From the NCBI GenBank assembly GCA_015709575.1, contig CP054190.1, positions 3,656,616 through 3,720,615 of the forward strand: a stretch of 64,000 bases of DNA, written 5' to 3'. Of this stretch, positions 37,520 through 46,109 are shown piece by piece (position 1 is the first letter of the stretch; the number at the start of each line of letters is the position of its first letter). Below the pieces are notes generated by a model, which saw only the letters and a list, made by a program, of their open reading frames with translations, did not search any database and was not told the DNA's origin. The DNA is from Planctomycetia bacterium (lineage in GTDB: Bacteria; Planctomycetota; Phycisphaerae; UBA1845; Fen-1342). The position numbers and the translations under genes were made by a program.

Positions 37520-37654
37520 GCAAAGTTCTCCACAATCACCCGCCGAATCATTCCGCGGGCACGACCCGAAAGCGGCTCGGGCGTCTCAAAGGACCCTACT
37601 TGATTTTCGCCACACTACCCACGACCAGCCCGGGCGCCGACGCGCCCCAACCAA

Positions 37655-37727
37655 AGCTGCTGGCGGGGTTTGAACCCGCGACCTCGTCCTTACCAAGGAC
37701 GCACTCTACCAACTGAGCTACAGCAGC
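37655..37727 (-). tRNA. tRNA-Thr (GGT)
   Basis: Acceptor GCTGCTG pairs with CAGCAGC. The anticodon stem CGTCC/GGACG surrounds loop TTGGTAA with anticodon GGT. The D arm is GCTC AGTTGGTA GAGT and the T arm GCGGG TTCAAAC CCCGC. CCA is not encoded. It lies just upstream of tuf, as in E. coli and many bacteria. Confidence 0.96.
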
Positions 37728-37910
37728 ACCGACAGCGGTAAACCACGTCGTGGACAGACCAGTACTGCGGACCGGCCCCAAAAACCGGATTGAGCATTGT
37801 ACGAATGCCCCCACCCTTGTCAAACGCCGAAATCGCCCCAGCCGGCCGCTGGCGACACCCGGCGGGGAAAGGCCAAGTCCCAAATGCGCAACTCAAGCCG
37901 ACTGAACCGG

Positions 37911-39464
37911 TTACGCCTCGACGTACCCTAACTCGCCCAGGTGCTTCAGAATCGCGTCTTCCGTGCCGGCGGTCAGTCCGGCTGCATTCCCCGTCCCCGT
38001 CAGGCGCTCGATTTCATCCGCCCATCCCCGCTCCAGCGCGGTGGCCGTGGATCGTGTCAGCACCCGCGGAGTGCGCATGAGCGGATCGCCCGCCACGTCG
38101 AAACACTGAAAGCGCGGATGGGCGCGCTCAATCTCAGCCGCCAGCGCTGCGCGGCTGACACCCGCCCGCAAATGCCCGGCCAGCTCGCCGCACGTCTGCG
38201 GATACGCGATCTCCCCCAGCCCGCGTTCGACGAAATAGCGAGCGGCGGCTTCCAGCGACATTTCCTCGTATTCCGACGCCGCCAACTCCGTGCCATGCGC
38301 GAGCAAGAGCCGATCATCCTGCGTGCGGACGGCCCGCTGAAACAGCGTCGGCCAGGCCCGGTCCGCCGCCACGCGCACCGACCAGCCTTCCTGAAAATAG
38401 TGCGGCTGGGCCGGCCGATTCGACTCCATCGCCGGAATCAGCGACCGCCCGTCCCGTTCATAGTCGAGCGCGTCCCAACGGCGCTCAAGACCGGCCAGCT
38501 CCAGCAGCGTCGGCGCCAGGTCCACCAGCCCCGCCAGCGGCGCGACGTCCCGCGGCCGCAGCCCCGGCGCGCGGATCATCAGCGGAACCCGCTGCAATTG
38601 CTCCGTCAGGAACTTTCCGTGTCCGAGGACCCACGGCATCCGTGGCGCCACGATCTCACCGTGATCGGCGAACACGCAGACGATCGACGAATCCAGCACC
38701 CCGCTGCGGCCAAGCGCGTTCACGAATCGCGCCAGTCGAACCTGGTCGAACTTGTCGATCCCGTGCAGATACGCTTTGAACAGCAGCAGCGACCGCTCGG
38801 CCTGCCGATCCGCCGGACAGGCCGACGCCACGATGCCGTCCCACTGGTCCAGCCCGGCCCGTCGGCCCTGCCGATCCACGAACTCCCGGGCGGCCAAATC
38901 AAACTGCAAGCCGAAATGCGTCCACATGAACAGGGCGAAGTCGCGGTTGTCGCAGGCCGCGTCATCCCAGAAGGTATAGCCGTAGGGCGAATGTACGTCG
39001 TTGAAGTGAAGGAAGGCGAACAGCGGCGAATCATCCGGCTCGGCCAGCGCGTCGAGCACGACCCGCTCATCCTGCCCGACCCGCTGCACGCCGCGCGAAA
39101 GTCCCAGCGACCCGAACCATTCCGGCCCGCAGACCGCGGCCGTGCGATATCCGCCGGCGGCGAACAGCTCGGGCAGCGACCGGACGTGCGGACGGCAGGT
39201 CGTGTTTTGAAAGTCGATCACGCCATGCCCGCGGGCGTAGGCGCCGGTCAGCGTCGTGGCCAGCGAAAGCGGCGTATACCCGGCGTGACTGACCGCCCGC
39301 GGGAAGCGCACGCTCTGCGCGGCCAGCGCGTCGAGCGCGGGAGTGGTCAGCCGCCGCGGCAGGTTGAACAGGTCGAAGTAGGGCGTCTGCGGCTGCCAGT
39401 TCACGCAGTCATAGCGCAGCGCGTCGATGCAGATCAGCAGGACGTGGGGACGGCGGGCGGTCAT
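37911..39464 (-). CDS. Sulfatase/alkaline-phosphatase-superfamily protein without the formylglycine motif
   Basis: A 517-residue protein with sulfatase framework: metal-binding start RPHVLLICIDALRYDCVNW (Asp14), FADHGE in the C-terminal part, LGHGKFLTEQLQRVPLMIRAPG and LVDLAPTLLELAGL. At the nucleophile position it has SHAGYTPLSLATTLTG (59-74); the Cys or Ser of C/S-x-P-x-R is missing, with Tyr-Thr-Pro in its place. It may use Thr64 as nucleophile, as some phosphotransferases of the superfamily do, or be a non-sulfatase hydrolase. There is no signal peptide, so it is predicted cytosolic. GAGGAG precedes ATG 39464. Confidence 0.8.
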   Translation of the reverse strand: MTARRPHVLLICIDALRYDCVNWQPQTPYFDLFNLPRRLTTPALDALAAQSVRFPRAVSHAGYTPLSLATTLTGAYARGHGVIDFQNTTCRPHVRSLPELFAAGGYRTAAVCGPEWFGSLGLSRGVQRVGQDERVVLDALAEPDDSPLFAFLHFNDVHSPYGYTFWDDAACDNRDFALFMWTHFGLQFDLAAREFVDRQGRRAGLDQWDGIVASACPADRQAERSLLLFKAYLHGIDKFDQVRLARFVNALGRSGVLDSSIVCVFADHGEIVAPRMPWVLGHGKFLTEQLQRVPLMIRAPGLRPRDVAPLAGLVDLAPTLLELAGLERRWDALDYERDGRSLIPAMESNRPAQPHYFQEGWSVRVAADRAWPTLFQRAVRTQDDRLLLAHGTELAASEYEEMSLEAAARYFVERGLGEIAYPQTCGELAGHLRAGVSRAALAAEIERAHPRFQCFDVAGDPLMRTPRVLTRSTATALERGWADEIERLTGTGNAAGLTAGTEDAILKHLGELGYVEA

Positions 39465-39592
39465 GCGGTCTCCTCGGCGACCATCCCCGTTCACCTTCTC
39501 GGCGCTGGACCGACGGCGGCTTCAGTTGCCGCGCTGCGATCGCGCATGGCCGGACGGGGGCTGCCGCCGCGCACGTCCGATCCGGCCGGTCG

Positions 39593-40915
39593 TCAGAAGC
39601 GCGTCACGCTCGAGAAGTGAAAATCTCCCACCCGCAGCGCTGGCAGCAGCATCTTGTCACGCTCCCACGACACCGCATCCAGCGGGCGCGTGTACCCGTC
39701 GATCGCATCCAGCGCCCGCAGCGGGCTGTCGTGCCAGCGGAAATTGAGCAGCCCCGGACCGATCCGCCCATCTTCCACAAGAAACAGCCCGTCGCGCGTC
39801 ATCCCCGTCAGCGTCAGGTCGGTGGCGTTCACAGGGCGGATGTACCAGAAGTTCGTCACCAGGACGCCGCGCTTCGTCGTCGCGATCAGTTCCTCCAGCG
39901 ACTCCAGCGCTTCTGCCGCGCTCCCTTCCAGCAGCGGCGCATCCAGCTCGCCGCTGGGGGCCTGGCCATGCTCCTGCGCCGTGAAGCGGTCATAGGCCAG
40001 CCGTCGCAGCACCCCCGCTTCGATCCAGGCGTGATAGTCGGCGCTCAGCCCTTCCCCGTTGAATCCTCCTCCCAGCAGCGACGGATGATCCGGCCGATTG
40101 CGCAATGTCAGCCGCGAATCCACAATTCGTTCGTCCAGCCGTCCGCGCAGGGCGCTCGTGCCGCGATGATAGGACCGCGCATCCATCGCCGAGAGCAGCG
40201 GCCCCACCAGGCCCGACACCGCAGCAGGCTCAAGCAGCACGGTGTACCGTCCGGGCGGCAATTCCGTTGGCGAAGCCGACCGCCGCGCCTTCTCGATTGC
40301 CCGCTGGGCCAGCGCCGCCACATCCAGGTCATCCACCGAGCGCGAGGCATCCCCCGCCCAGCCGCTTGAATCGCTGGCCGTCGCGGTGATCGTGAACTGC
40401 GACCGCGTCCGCGATTCAAACGCGAACAACCCGCCCGCTGCCGCGATGCCCACGGACCCGGCGTAGGCCTCCATCGCGCCGGCCGCCTGCATGCCGGCTT
40501 CGCGACACGCTTCGACCGCCAGCTTTACGCGCTCGATCCGCCCGCCCGGCCCGACGGCCGCTGTTTCCGGCCGGTGCGAGGCCAGGCGCGGATAGTTCTG
40601 CGAACCGAGCGGCGGCAGATACTCCGGATCCTCCGGGGCGACGCGGGCCAGCTCTTCCGCGGCCGCGACGACCGCTCGAATGCCCGCATCGGTCAACTCG
40701 GTGGTCGACGCCCGGCCGTGTCGCCGGCCGAAGGCGGCGCTGACCGACAGCGATTGACGCCGAATATGCACATTCTGAGATACCTGGTTGTTTGCGAAGC
40801 GTGTGGTGCCGCCGGCTTCGTCTGATACGGACACGAGCGTGTGCTCGCCGGTGGCGGTATTCATCGCGATTTCGGCGATTCTGGCGAATTCTGCGCGGGA
40901 GAGCGGCTCGGGCAT
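39593..40915 (-). CDS. TldD/PmbA family protein, TldE (PmbA)-like subunit
   Basis: A 440-residue protein of the TldD/TldE family, whose heterodimers degrade modified peptides. It has the N-terminal domain (TRFANNQVSQNVHIRRQSLSVSAAFGRRHGRASTTELTDAGIRAVVAAAEELA) and C-terminal barrel (GRYTVLLEPAAVSGLVGPLLSAMDARS, GVLVTNFWYIRPVNATDLTLTGMTRDGLFLVEDGRI). The TldD zinc motif HExxxH is absent, so it fits the non-catalytic TldE/PmbA partner. No TldD gene is adjacent. ATG 40915 has no strong ribosome site. It is divergent from paaA. Confidence 0.88.
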   Translation of the reverse strand: MPEPLSRAEFARIAEIAMNTATGEHTLVSVSDEAGGTTRFANNQVSQNVHIRRQSLSVSAAFGRRHGRASTTELTDAGIRAVVAAAEELARVAPEDPEYLPPLGSQNYPRLASHRPETAAVGPGGRIERVKLAVEACREAGMQAAGAMEAYAGSVGIAAAGGLFAFESRTRSQFTITATASDSSGWAGDASRSVDDLDVAALAQRAIEKARRSASPTELPPGRYTVLLEPAAVSGLVGPLLSAMDARSYHRGTSALRGRLDERIVDSRLTLRNRPDHPSLLGGGFNGEGLSADYHAWIEAGVLRRLAYDRFTAQEHGQAPSGELDAPLLEGSAAEALESLEELIATTKRGVLVTNFWYIRPVNATDLTLTGMTRDGLFLVEDGRIGPGLLNFRWHDSPLRALDAIDGYTRPLDAVSWERDKMLLPALRVGDFHFSSVTRF

Positions 40916-40977
40916 GCGGGTCACCTCGCGGCCGGGATGATACGGGATGGGGACGCACGGCGGATCGGCTCGAAGCG

Positions 40978-40983
40978 TATAAT
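40978..40983 (+). promoter_or_regulatory. Candidate -10 box for the paaA-like gene
   Basis: TATAAT followed by CACG in the divergent gap between the TldE-like gene and paaA, 71 bases before the paaA ATG. No clear -35 hexamer. Confidence 0.4.
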
Positions 40984-41054
40984 CACGGCGTCCGGGCGAC
41001 CAGCGCGACGGGATCCGTCGCGCGACCGGGAGCGTCGGACGGGAGAACCAGGCG

Positions 41055-42104
41055 ATGAGCTGCAGCGCGTCTACGGAAGCGGAACTGAAAGTGGACTGGT
41101 CGATCCAGGAGGAGCCGGAGGCGCTGGCCGCCTTTGAGGCGCACGTCAGCGGGGGGGGGCTGGTCGAGCCGCATGACTGGATGCCGCACAATTACCGCGC
41201 CGGCATGCTGAAAATGGCCGAGCATCACGCCAACAGCGAGATCGTCGGCGCACTGCCCGAAGGAGAATGGATCACCCGCGCGCCGTCGCTGCGCCGCAAG
41301 CTGGCGCTGATCGCCAAGGTCCAGGACGAGGTCGGTCACGGCCACATGCTTTACCGCGTCTCGCAGGACCTGGGAAAGCCGCGCGACCAGATGCTGCGCG
41401 ACCTGGCGACCGGTCGCACGCGCTACCACAACTGCTTCAATTACCCGGTGCCGACGTGGGCGGACGTGGTGATGATCCAGTGGCTGATCGACGGCGCGGC
41501 GATCATGAATCAAAAGTCGCTGGCCGACGGCAGCTACGGGCCATACGTCCGCACGATGATGCGCATCAACATGGAAGAGGCGTTTCACTTCAAGAGCGGT
41601 GAGGACATGACGCTGACGCTGGCAAGCGGCACGCCGCGCCAGCGAACCATGCTGCAGGAAGCGTTTGATCGCTGGTGGGGACCTTCGCTGATGTTCTTCG
41701 GACCGCCCGACAAGGAATCGGTCAAGACCACGCCGTTCATGCGCTGGCGCATCAAGACCGCAACCAACGACACGCTCCGCCAGCGCTTCGTGGATCGCTT
41801 CGCTCCCGCGGCGCTGGACCTGGGGCTGGTCGTCAAGACGCCGCGACGCGACGCCGCGGGCAACGTGATTCGCCGACCCGACGGATTCGCCGAGCTTGTT
41901 CGCGATGAGCGTCTTGGGCCGGACCCCGCCACGGGCAACTGGAACTTTGGACAGCCCGACTGGGACGAGTTCTATCGCGTGATCAGTGGCAACGGCCCAT
42001 GCAACCGCGAGCGGGTCGGGCTGCGGCGATTCAGCTACGAACAGGGGCTTTGGGTGCGACAAGCCGTGCTGGGCAGTGCCGCCGGGCTGCCGCCTTCCAA
42101 CTGA
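41055..42104 (+). CDS. paaA: PaaA-like diiron oxygenase subunit (1,2-phenylacetyl-CoA epoxidase)
   Basis: A 349-residue ferritin-like diiron protein. PaaA is the catalytic subunit of the phenylacetyl-CoA epoxidase (PaaABCE). Metal-site segments are visible: MPHNYRAGMLKMAEHHANSEIVGALPEGEWITRAPSLRRKLALIAKVQDEVGHGHMLYRVSQDLG, and later MRINMEEAFHFKSGEDM. GGGAG lies ahead of ATG 41055. paaB, paaC and paaE are not present; pstB is next and points the opposite way. It could therefore be an orphan diiron oxygenase with another substrate. Nine Gs in a row (41151-41159) near the start encode SGGGLV. Confidence 0.88.
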   Translation: MSCSASTEAELKVDWSIQEEPEALAAFEAHVSGGGLVEPHDWMPHNYRAGMLKMAEHHANSEIVGALPEGEWITRAPSLRRKLALIAKVQDEVGHGHMLYRVSQDLGKPRDQMLRDLATGRTRYHNCFNYPVPTWADVVMIQWLIDGAAIMNQKSLADGSYGPYVRTMMRINMEEAFHFKSGEDMTLTLASGTPRQRTMLQEAFDRWWGPSLMFFGPPDKESVKTTPFMRWRIKTATNDTLRQRFVDRFAPAALDLGLVVKTPRRDAAGNVIRRPDGFAELVRDERLGPDPATGNWNFGQPDWDEFYRVISGNGPCNRERVGLRRFSYEQGLWVRQAVLGSAAGLPPSN

Positions 42105-42182
42105 CGGCCGGCGCGGGATTCCGGGCGATTGCGATGCGGCGCGCGTGCCGATCGACGGTGAGCGGCCTGGGCGGGACGGGAC

Positions 42183-43028
42183 TCAGCCGAAGCGGCCGGT
42201 GATGTAGTCCTGCGTGCGCTGATTGCCCGGCTTGGTGAAGATGACGCTGGTCTCATCCACTTCGACCAGTTCTCCCATGTACATGAACGCCGTCCGATCG
42301 GACACGCGGGCGGCCTGCTGCATGTTGTGCGTGACGAGCACGACCGTGTATTGCCGCTTGAGCTGATCGATCAGATCCTCGACGCGGGCGGTGGCGATCG
42401 GGTCCAGCGCGGAGCAGGGCTCATCCATCAGCAGCACTTCCGGCTCCAGCGCGATGGCGCGCGCGATGCAGAGCCGCTGCTGCTGCCCGCCGGAGAGCGC
42501 GTACGCGCTGGCGTGCAGCTTGTCCTTCACCTCATCCCACAGCGCGGCCTTCCGCAGAGACGATTCGACCAGGGCATCGAGGTCGCCGCGGTAGCCGTTG
42601 ATCCGTGCGCCCCAGGCGACGTTGCGATAGATCGACTTCGGGAACGGGTTGGGCTTCTGAAAGACCATGCCGACGCGGCGGCGCAGCTCGACCGGGTCCG
42701 CGCCGGCGGCGTAGATGTTGCGGCCGTTGAACAGCACCTCGCCGGTCGCGCGCGAACCGGGCACCAGATCGTTCATGCGGTTGAGCGAGCGCAGCAGCGT
42801 GCTTTTTCCGCAGCCCGATGGGCCGATGATGGCCGTGACGCGGTTGGCGAGGAATTCGAGCGAGACGCTCTTTACGGCTTGAAAGGCGCCGTAGTAGATC
42901 GACAGGCTGCGGGCATGGAACACGGGCTGGCCCTCTCGCGTTGCCGCGCGATCAGTGTCGCGGACAACGACGCCGACGGCCAGTCGGGCGGCCTGGGAGT
43001 TCACGAGTGCCGATGTCTCTGCTGCCAT
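42183..43028 (-). CDS. pstB: Phosphate ABC transporter ATP-binding protein PstB
   Basis: A 281-residue ATPase. Walker A is [24 protein letters not shown]-loop [22 protein letters not shown], signature [16 protein letters not shown], Walker [15 protein letters not shown] and H-loop [25 protein letters not shown]. The phosphate-importer phrases RMNDLVPG and [11 protein letters not shown] identify it as PstB. It overlaps pstA by 28 bases and is the last gene of the pst operon. A ~30-residue N-terminal extension precedes the ABC domain. Confidence 0.96.
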   Translation of the reverse strand: MAAETSALVNSQAARLAVGVVVRDTDRAATREGQPVFHARSLSIYYGAFQAVKSVSLEFLANRVTAIIGPSGCGKSTLLRSLNRMNDLVPGSRATGEVLFNGRNIYAAGADPVELRRRVGMVFQKPNPFPKSIYRNVAWGARINGYRGDLDALVESSLRKAALWDEVKDKLHASAYALSGGQQQRLCIARAIALEPEVLLMDEPCSALDPIATARVEDLIDQLKRQYTVVLVTHNMQQAARVSDRTAFMYMGELVEVDETSVIFTKPGNQRTQDYITGRFG

Positions 43029-43951
43029 GCGCGGATTCCTATGGCCACGGCGTTCATGGAAAAGAGCACCACCAGCAGCACCAGGATGCCGCCGGCCGCC
43101 AGCGCGTGAAAAATCTCGTCCGGCTCGCCGATCCATCCGTAAATCTGGACCGGCAGGGCGGTGAAGCCGTCGGACAGAGCTGCCCGCAACCATTCCCGGA
43201 GTCCGGCAAACACGCCCTGCGCCTCGACCGATTCCGCCAGCGAGCCGCCGGGCGGCGCGGCGACATAGCTCACCGCGCCGATCAGGATCAGCGGGGCGGC
43301 TTCGCCGATGGCGCGCGACAGCGAGAGTATCACGCCCGTGAGAATGCCGGGCAGCGCCGCGGGAAGCACATGATGACGGATCGTCTGCCAGCGCGTCGCG
43401 CCTAGCGCCAGTGAAGCGTGGCGAATGGATGGGGGCACCGCCGCCAGCGCTTCGCGGGTGGCGATGATGATGACCGGCACGACCAGCAGCGCCAGTGTCA
43501 GCCCGCCGGCCAGCACGCTGCGGCCCATCTGGAGACTGCGCACAAAAATGGCCAGCCCCAGCAGGCCATACACAATCGACGGCACGCCGGCGAGATTGGA
43601 GATGTTCAGATGGATGAAGCGCGTCAGGCGGTTGCGCGGCGCATATTCCTCCAGCCAGATCGCCGCTCCGACCCCCAGCGGCACGGCGGCCAGCACGGTG
43701 ATGCCGATCAGCCACAACGTGCCGATGATCGCGACGTAGACGCCGGCGGTCTCCGGTTCCAGGATCGAGGGCGGGTTGGAGAGGAACGTGCGGCTGATGA
43801 CGCTGCCGCCCTGCTGCAACACCTGCAGGATCAGCGCGCCGAGCGCCACCAGCGCGACCAGGCTCAGCGCGACAAACGCGGCCAGTCCGAGACGGCCGAC
43901 GAATCGCCGCCGTCCGATCGCCGGTCGATAGGCGCTGGGTGCGGCGCTCAT
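43001..43951 (-). CDS. pstA: Phosphate ABC transporter permease PstA
   Basis: A 316-residue inner-membrane permease with about six helices. The permease loop is [51 protein letters not shown], and [36 protein letters not shown] and [19 protein letters not shown] are typical of PstA. It overlaps pstC by four bases (ATGA) and pstB by 28. Confidence 0.95.
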   Translation of the reverse strand: MSAAPSAYRPAIGRRRFVGRLGLAAFVALSLVALVALGALILQVLQQGGSVISRTFLSNPPSILEPETAGVYVAIIGTLWLIGITVLAAVPLGVGAAIWLEEYAPRNRLTRFIHLNISNLAGVPSIVYGLLGLAIFVRSLQMGRSVLAGGLTLALLVVPVIIIATREALAAVPPSIRHASLALGATRWQTIRHHVLPAALPGILTGVILSLSRAIGEAAPLILIGAVSYVAAPPGGSLAESVEAQGVFAGLREWLRAALSDGFTALPVQIYGWIGEPDEIFHALAAGGILVLLVVLFSMNAVAIGIRAWQQRHRHS

Positions 43952-44862
43952 TCGTAGGCCTCGCGGAAGCGGGCAAAAATGCGCTGGGCCACGACGTTTA
44001 CTATGAACGTCATCGCGAACAGCGACAGCCCGACGGCGAAAATCGTCTGATACTCCAGCGAACCGGCCGGGGCGTCGCCGCCGACCACCTGCACGATGTA
44101 GCCGGTCATGGTCTGGATGCTCGTGAGCGGATTCAGCGACAGGTGCGGCGTCATGCCGGCGGCCAGCGCCACCGCCATCGTCTCACCGATCGCGCGCGAG
44201 AAGGCCAGCAACACGGCCGCGATTACGCCGGACAGCGCCGCCGGCAGCACCACCCGCGTTGAGACCTCCAGCTTGGTGGCCGCCAGGCCGTAGGCGGCCT
44301 CGCGCAGGCTGCGCGGCACCGCCCGAAAGGCGTCGTCACACAGCGAGCAGACCGTCGGCACGATCATGATCCCCACGACCACCGCGGCGCTGAGCGCGTT
44401 GAAAATCTGCACGTCGGGAAAAATCCCGCGAATCAGGTAGGGAGTGATGAAAGTCAGAGCAAAGTAGCCGTAGACGACGGTTGGCACGCCCGCCAGCAGC
44501 TCCAGTACCGGCTTGAAAATCTGCCGCAGCCACGGTGGGGCGTACTCGCTCAGGAAGATCGACGTCGCCAGGCCGATCGGCAGCGCGACGAGCAGCGCCC
44601 CGAACGCAACCATCAGCGTGCCCGAAACCAGCGGCAGCACGCCAAAGCTGCGCGGCTCGATCATCGGCTTCCACTCGGTCCCCGTGAGAAACTCCGAGAT
44701 GGAGACCGCCTGGAAAAAACCGACCTTGCCGGGCGTCAGCCCGAAGCACTCGTCCAGCAGGACGAAGATGATGCCGGCCGTGACGAGGATCGTGACCAGC
44801 GCGCAGGCCAGCAGCGACAGCTCGATGCCGCGCTCGCGCAGCCGCAATCCCAGTCGCCGCAT
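43948..44862 (-). CDS. pstC: Phosphate ABC transporter permease PstC
   Basis: A 304-residue permease partner of Pst[71 protein letters not shown] and [52 protein letters not shown] are diagnostic. It starts 36 bases after the pstS stop. Confidence 0.96.
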   Translation of the reverse strand: MRRLGLRLRERGIELSLLACALVTILVTAGIIFVLLDECFGLTPGKVGFFQAVSISEFLTGTEWKPMIEPRSFGVLPLVSGTLMVAFGALLVALPIGLATSIFLSEYAPPWLRQIFKPVLELLAGVPTVVYGYFALTFITPYLIRGIFPDVQIFNALSAAVVVGIMIVPTVCSLCDDAFRAVPRSLREAAYGLAATKLEVSTRVVLPAALSGVIAAVLLAFSRAIGETMAVALAAGMTPHLSLNPLTSIQTMTGYIVQVVGGDAPAGSLEYQTIFAVGLSLFAMTFIVNVVAQRIFARFREAYE

Positions 44863-44898
44863 CCACGTCCTCCCGTCCGCGCGAGAATCGCGGAGCCG

Positions 44899-45930
44899 CT
44901 ACTTGCGCTCCGTCGCGCCGTACAGCTCGGCCAGTGAGCGCGTCTTGGACGTGTCCGGCGCGTACACCGTGCCGGTCACGCCCTCCCGGAAACGGCGCAG
45001 CGCCACGTCGTAAATCTCCTGAGGCAGCGCCACGTAATTCACGCGCCGATGCTCGACGATTTTCTTCGCGTTGGCGAAGGTGAACTCGATCAGCGCCTTG
45101 ACCGCCGGGCGCTGCGCAGCGTCGGCGTTCACGTAGATGAACAGCGGGCGTCCGAGCGGGTGATAGCTGCCGTTACCGATCGTCTCGGGGCTGGGCTTGA
45201 CCGGCTTTCCGTCGCCTGAATCGATCGCCAGCAGCTTGAGCTTGGCGGCGTTCGGCTGGTAATAGGCGAACCCGAAGTAGCCCAGCGCTCCGGCGTCGCC
45301 TTCCACGCCTCGAACGAGCACGTTGTCGTCCTCGTTGGCGGTGTAGTCGTTCCGCGAATGACGCTCCGTTCCGACCACCGCCTCGGTGAAATAGTCGAAC
45401 GTGCCGCTGTCGTGCCCGGGGCCGTAGAGCTTCAGCGCCATGTCCGGGAATCCCGGACGGACGTCCTTCCAGTTGCGAATGGTGCTGCCCGGCGCCCAGA
45501 TCGCCCGCAGTTCGGCAATCGTGAGCGAGTCGCAGAACGAATTTTTCGGGTTCACGACAACCGCGATGCCGTCAAACGCGATCGGAAGCTCGATGTAGTG
45601 AACCCCCGTCTCAGCCGCCTTCGACAGCTCGCTCGGCTTGATCGGCCGCGATGCATTTGTGATGTCGGTGCGCAGCTCGGGCGACGCCTCAAAGAACTTC
45701 TTGAACCCCCCGCCCGTGCCGGAGACACCGACCGTCACCGTCACGCGCGGCTGCTCGGCCCGGAACAACTCCGCCGCCGCCTTCATGATCGGGGCGACGG
45801 TGCTCGATCCATCCACCGCGACTTTCCCGGTCAGCGGCTCCATCGCCAGAGCCACTCCCGCCACGGAGACCAGGGCGACGGCCGCAATGCGAATCGAACC
45901 CAGACGACGCGGTCTGTTGCGCGAGTTCAT
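44899..45930 (-). CDS. pstS: Phosphate-binding protein PstS
   Basis: A 343-residue periplasmic phosphate receptor. Signal peptide SIRIAAVALVSVAGVALA; phosphate-site segments VAVDGSSTVAPIMKAAAELF, VGVSGTGGGFKKFF and DITNASRPIKPSE; later GVEGDAGALGYFGFAYY. AGGAG is 6 bases before ATG 45930, while an in-frame upstream start lacks a signal sequence. It is the first pst gene, with phased TTA repeats upstream. Confidence 0.96.
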   Translation of the reverse strand: MNSRNRPRRLGSIRIAAVALVSVAGVALAMEPLTGKVAVDGSSTVAPIMKAAAELFRAEQPRVTVTVGVSGTGGGFKKFFEASPELRTDITNASRPIKPSELSKAAETGVHYIELPIAFDGIAVVVNPKNSFCDSLTIAELRAIWAPGSTIRNWKDVRPGFPDMALKLYGPGHDSGTFDYFTEAVVGTERHSRNDYTANEDDNVLVRGVEGDAGALGYFGFAYYQPNAAKLKLLAIDSGDGKPVKPSPETIGNGSYHPLGRPLFIYVNADAAQRPAVKALIEFTFANAKKIVEHRRVNYVALPQEIYDVALRRFREGVTGTVYAPDTSKTRSLAELYGATERK

Positions 45931-46038
45931 GGATGGCTCCTGTTTCGGGTGCTCGATCGCCGGCACCGCGGGGCATCCCGCGCGCAACGACTCCGCACCT
46001 TCTGCAACCGAACGCCCACGGAAGAAGTACCTGACCGG

Positions 46039-46077
46039 CGCTAAGATGAGGTTAAGGACGGTTTTTCGCGGCGCTAA
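46039..46077 (-). promoter_or_regulatory. Candidate PHO-box-like phased repeats upstream of pstS
   Basis: On the minus strand TTAGCG, TTAACC and TTAGCG lie at spacings of 22 and 11 bases (plus-strand copies 46072-46077, 46050-46055 and 46039-46044). This is the periodicity of PhoB/PhoP boxes. It sits 109-147 bases before the pstS ATG in the 179-base gap after phoR. Similar TTAACA repeats spaced by 22 precede the PhoB-type gene at 29080. Confidence 0.45.
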
Positions 46078-46109
46078 TGGCCGTCTCGCCCGCAGCCGCC
46101 GGAAAAACG

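Noticed and set aside
43029-43976. Open extension of pstB upstream to 43976
   Set aside because: It is in another frame of pstA, is Arg/Gly-rich, and is not conserved in PstB; the Met at 43028 gives a normal-sized protein.
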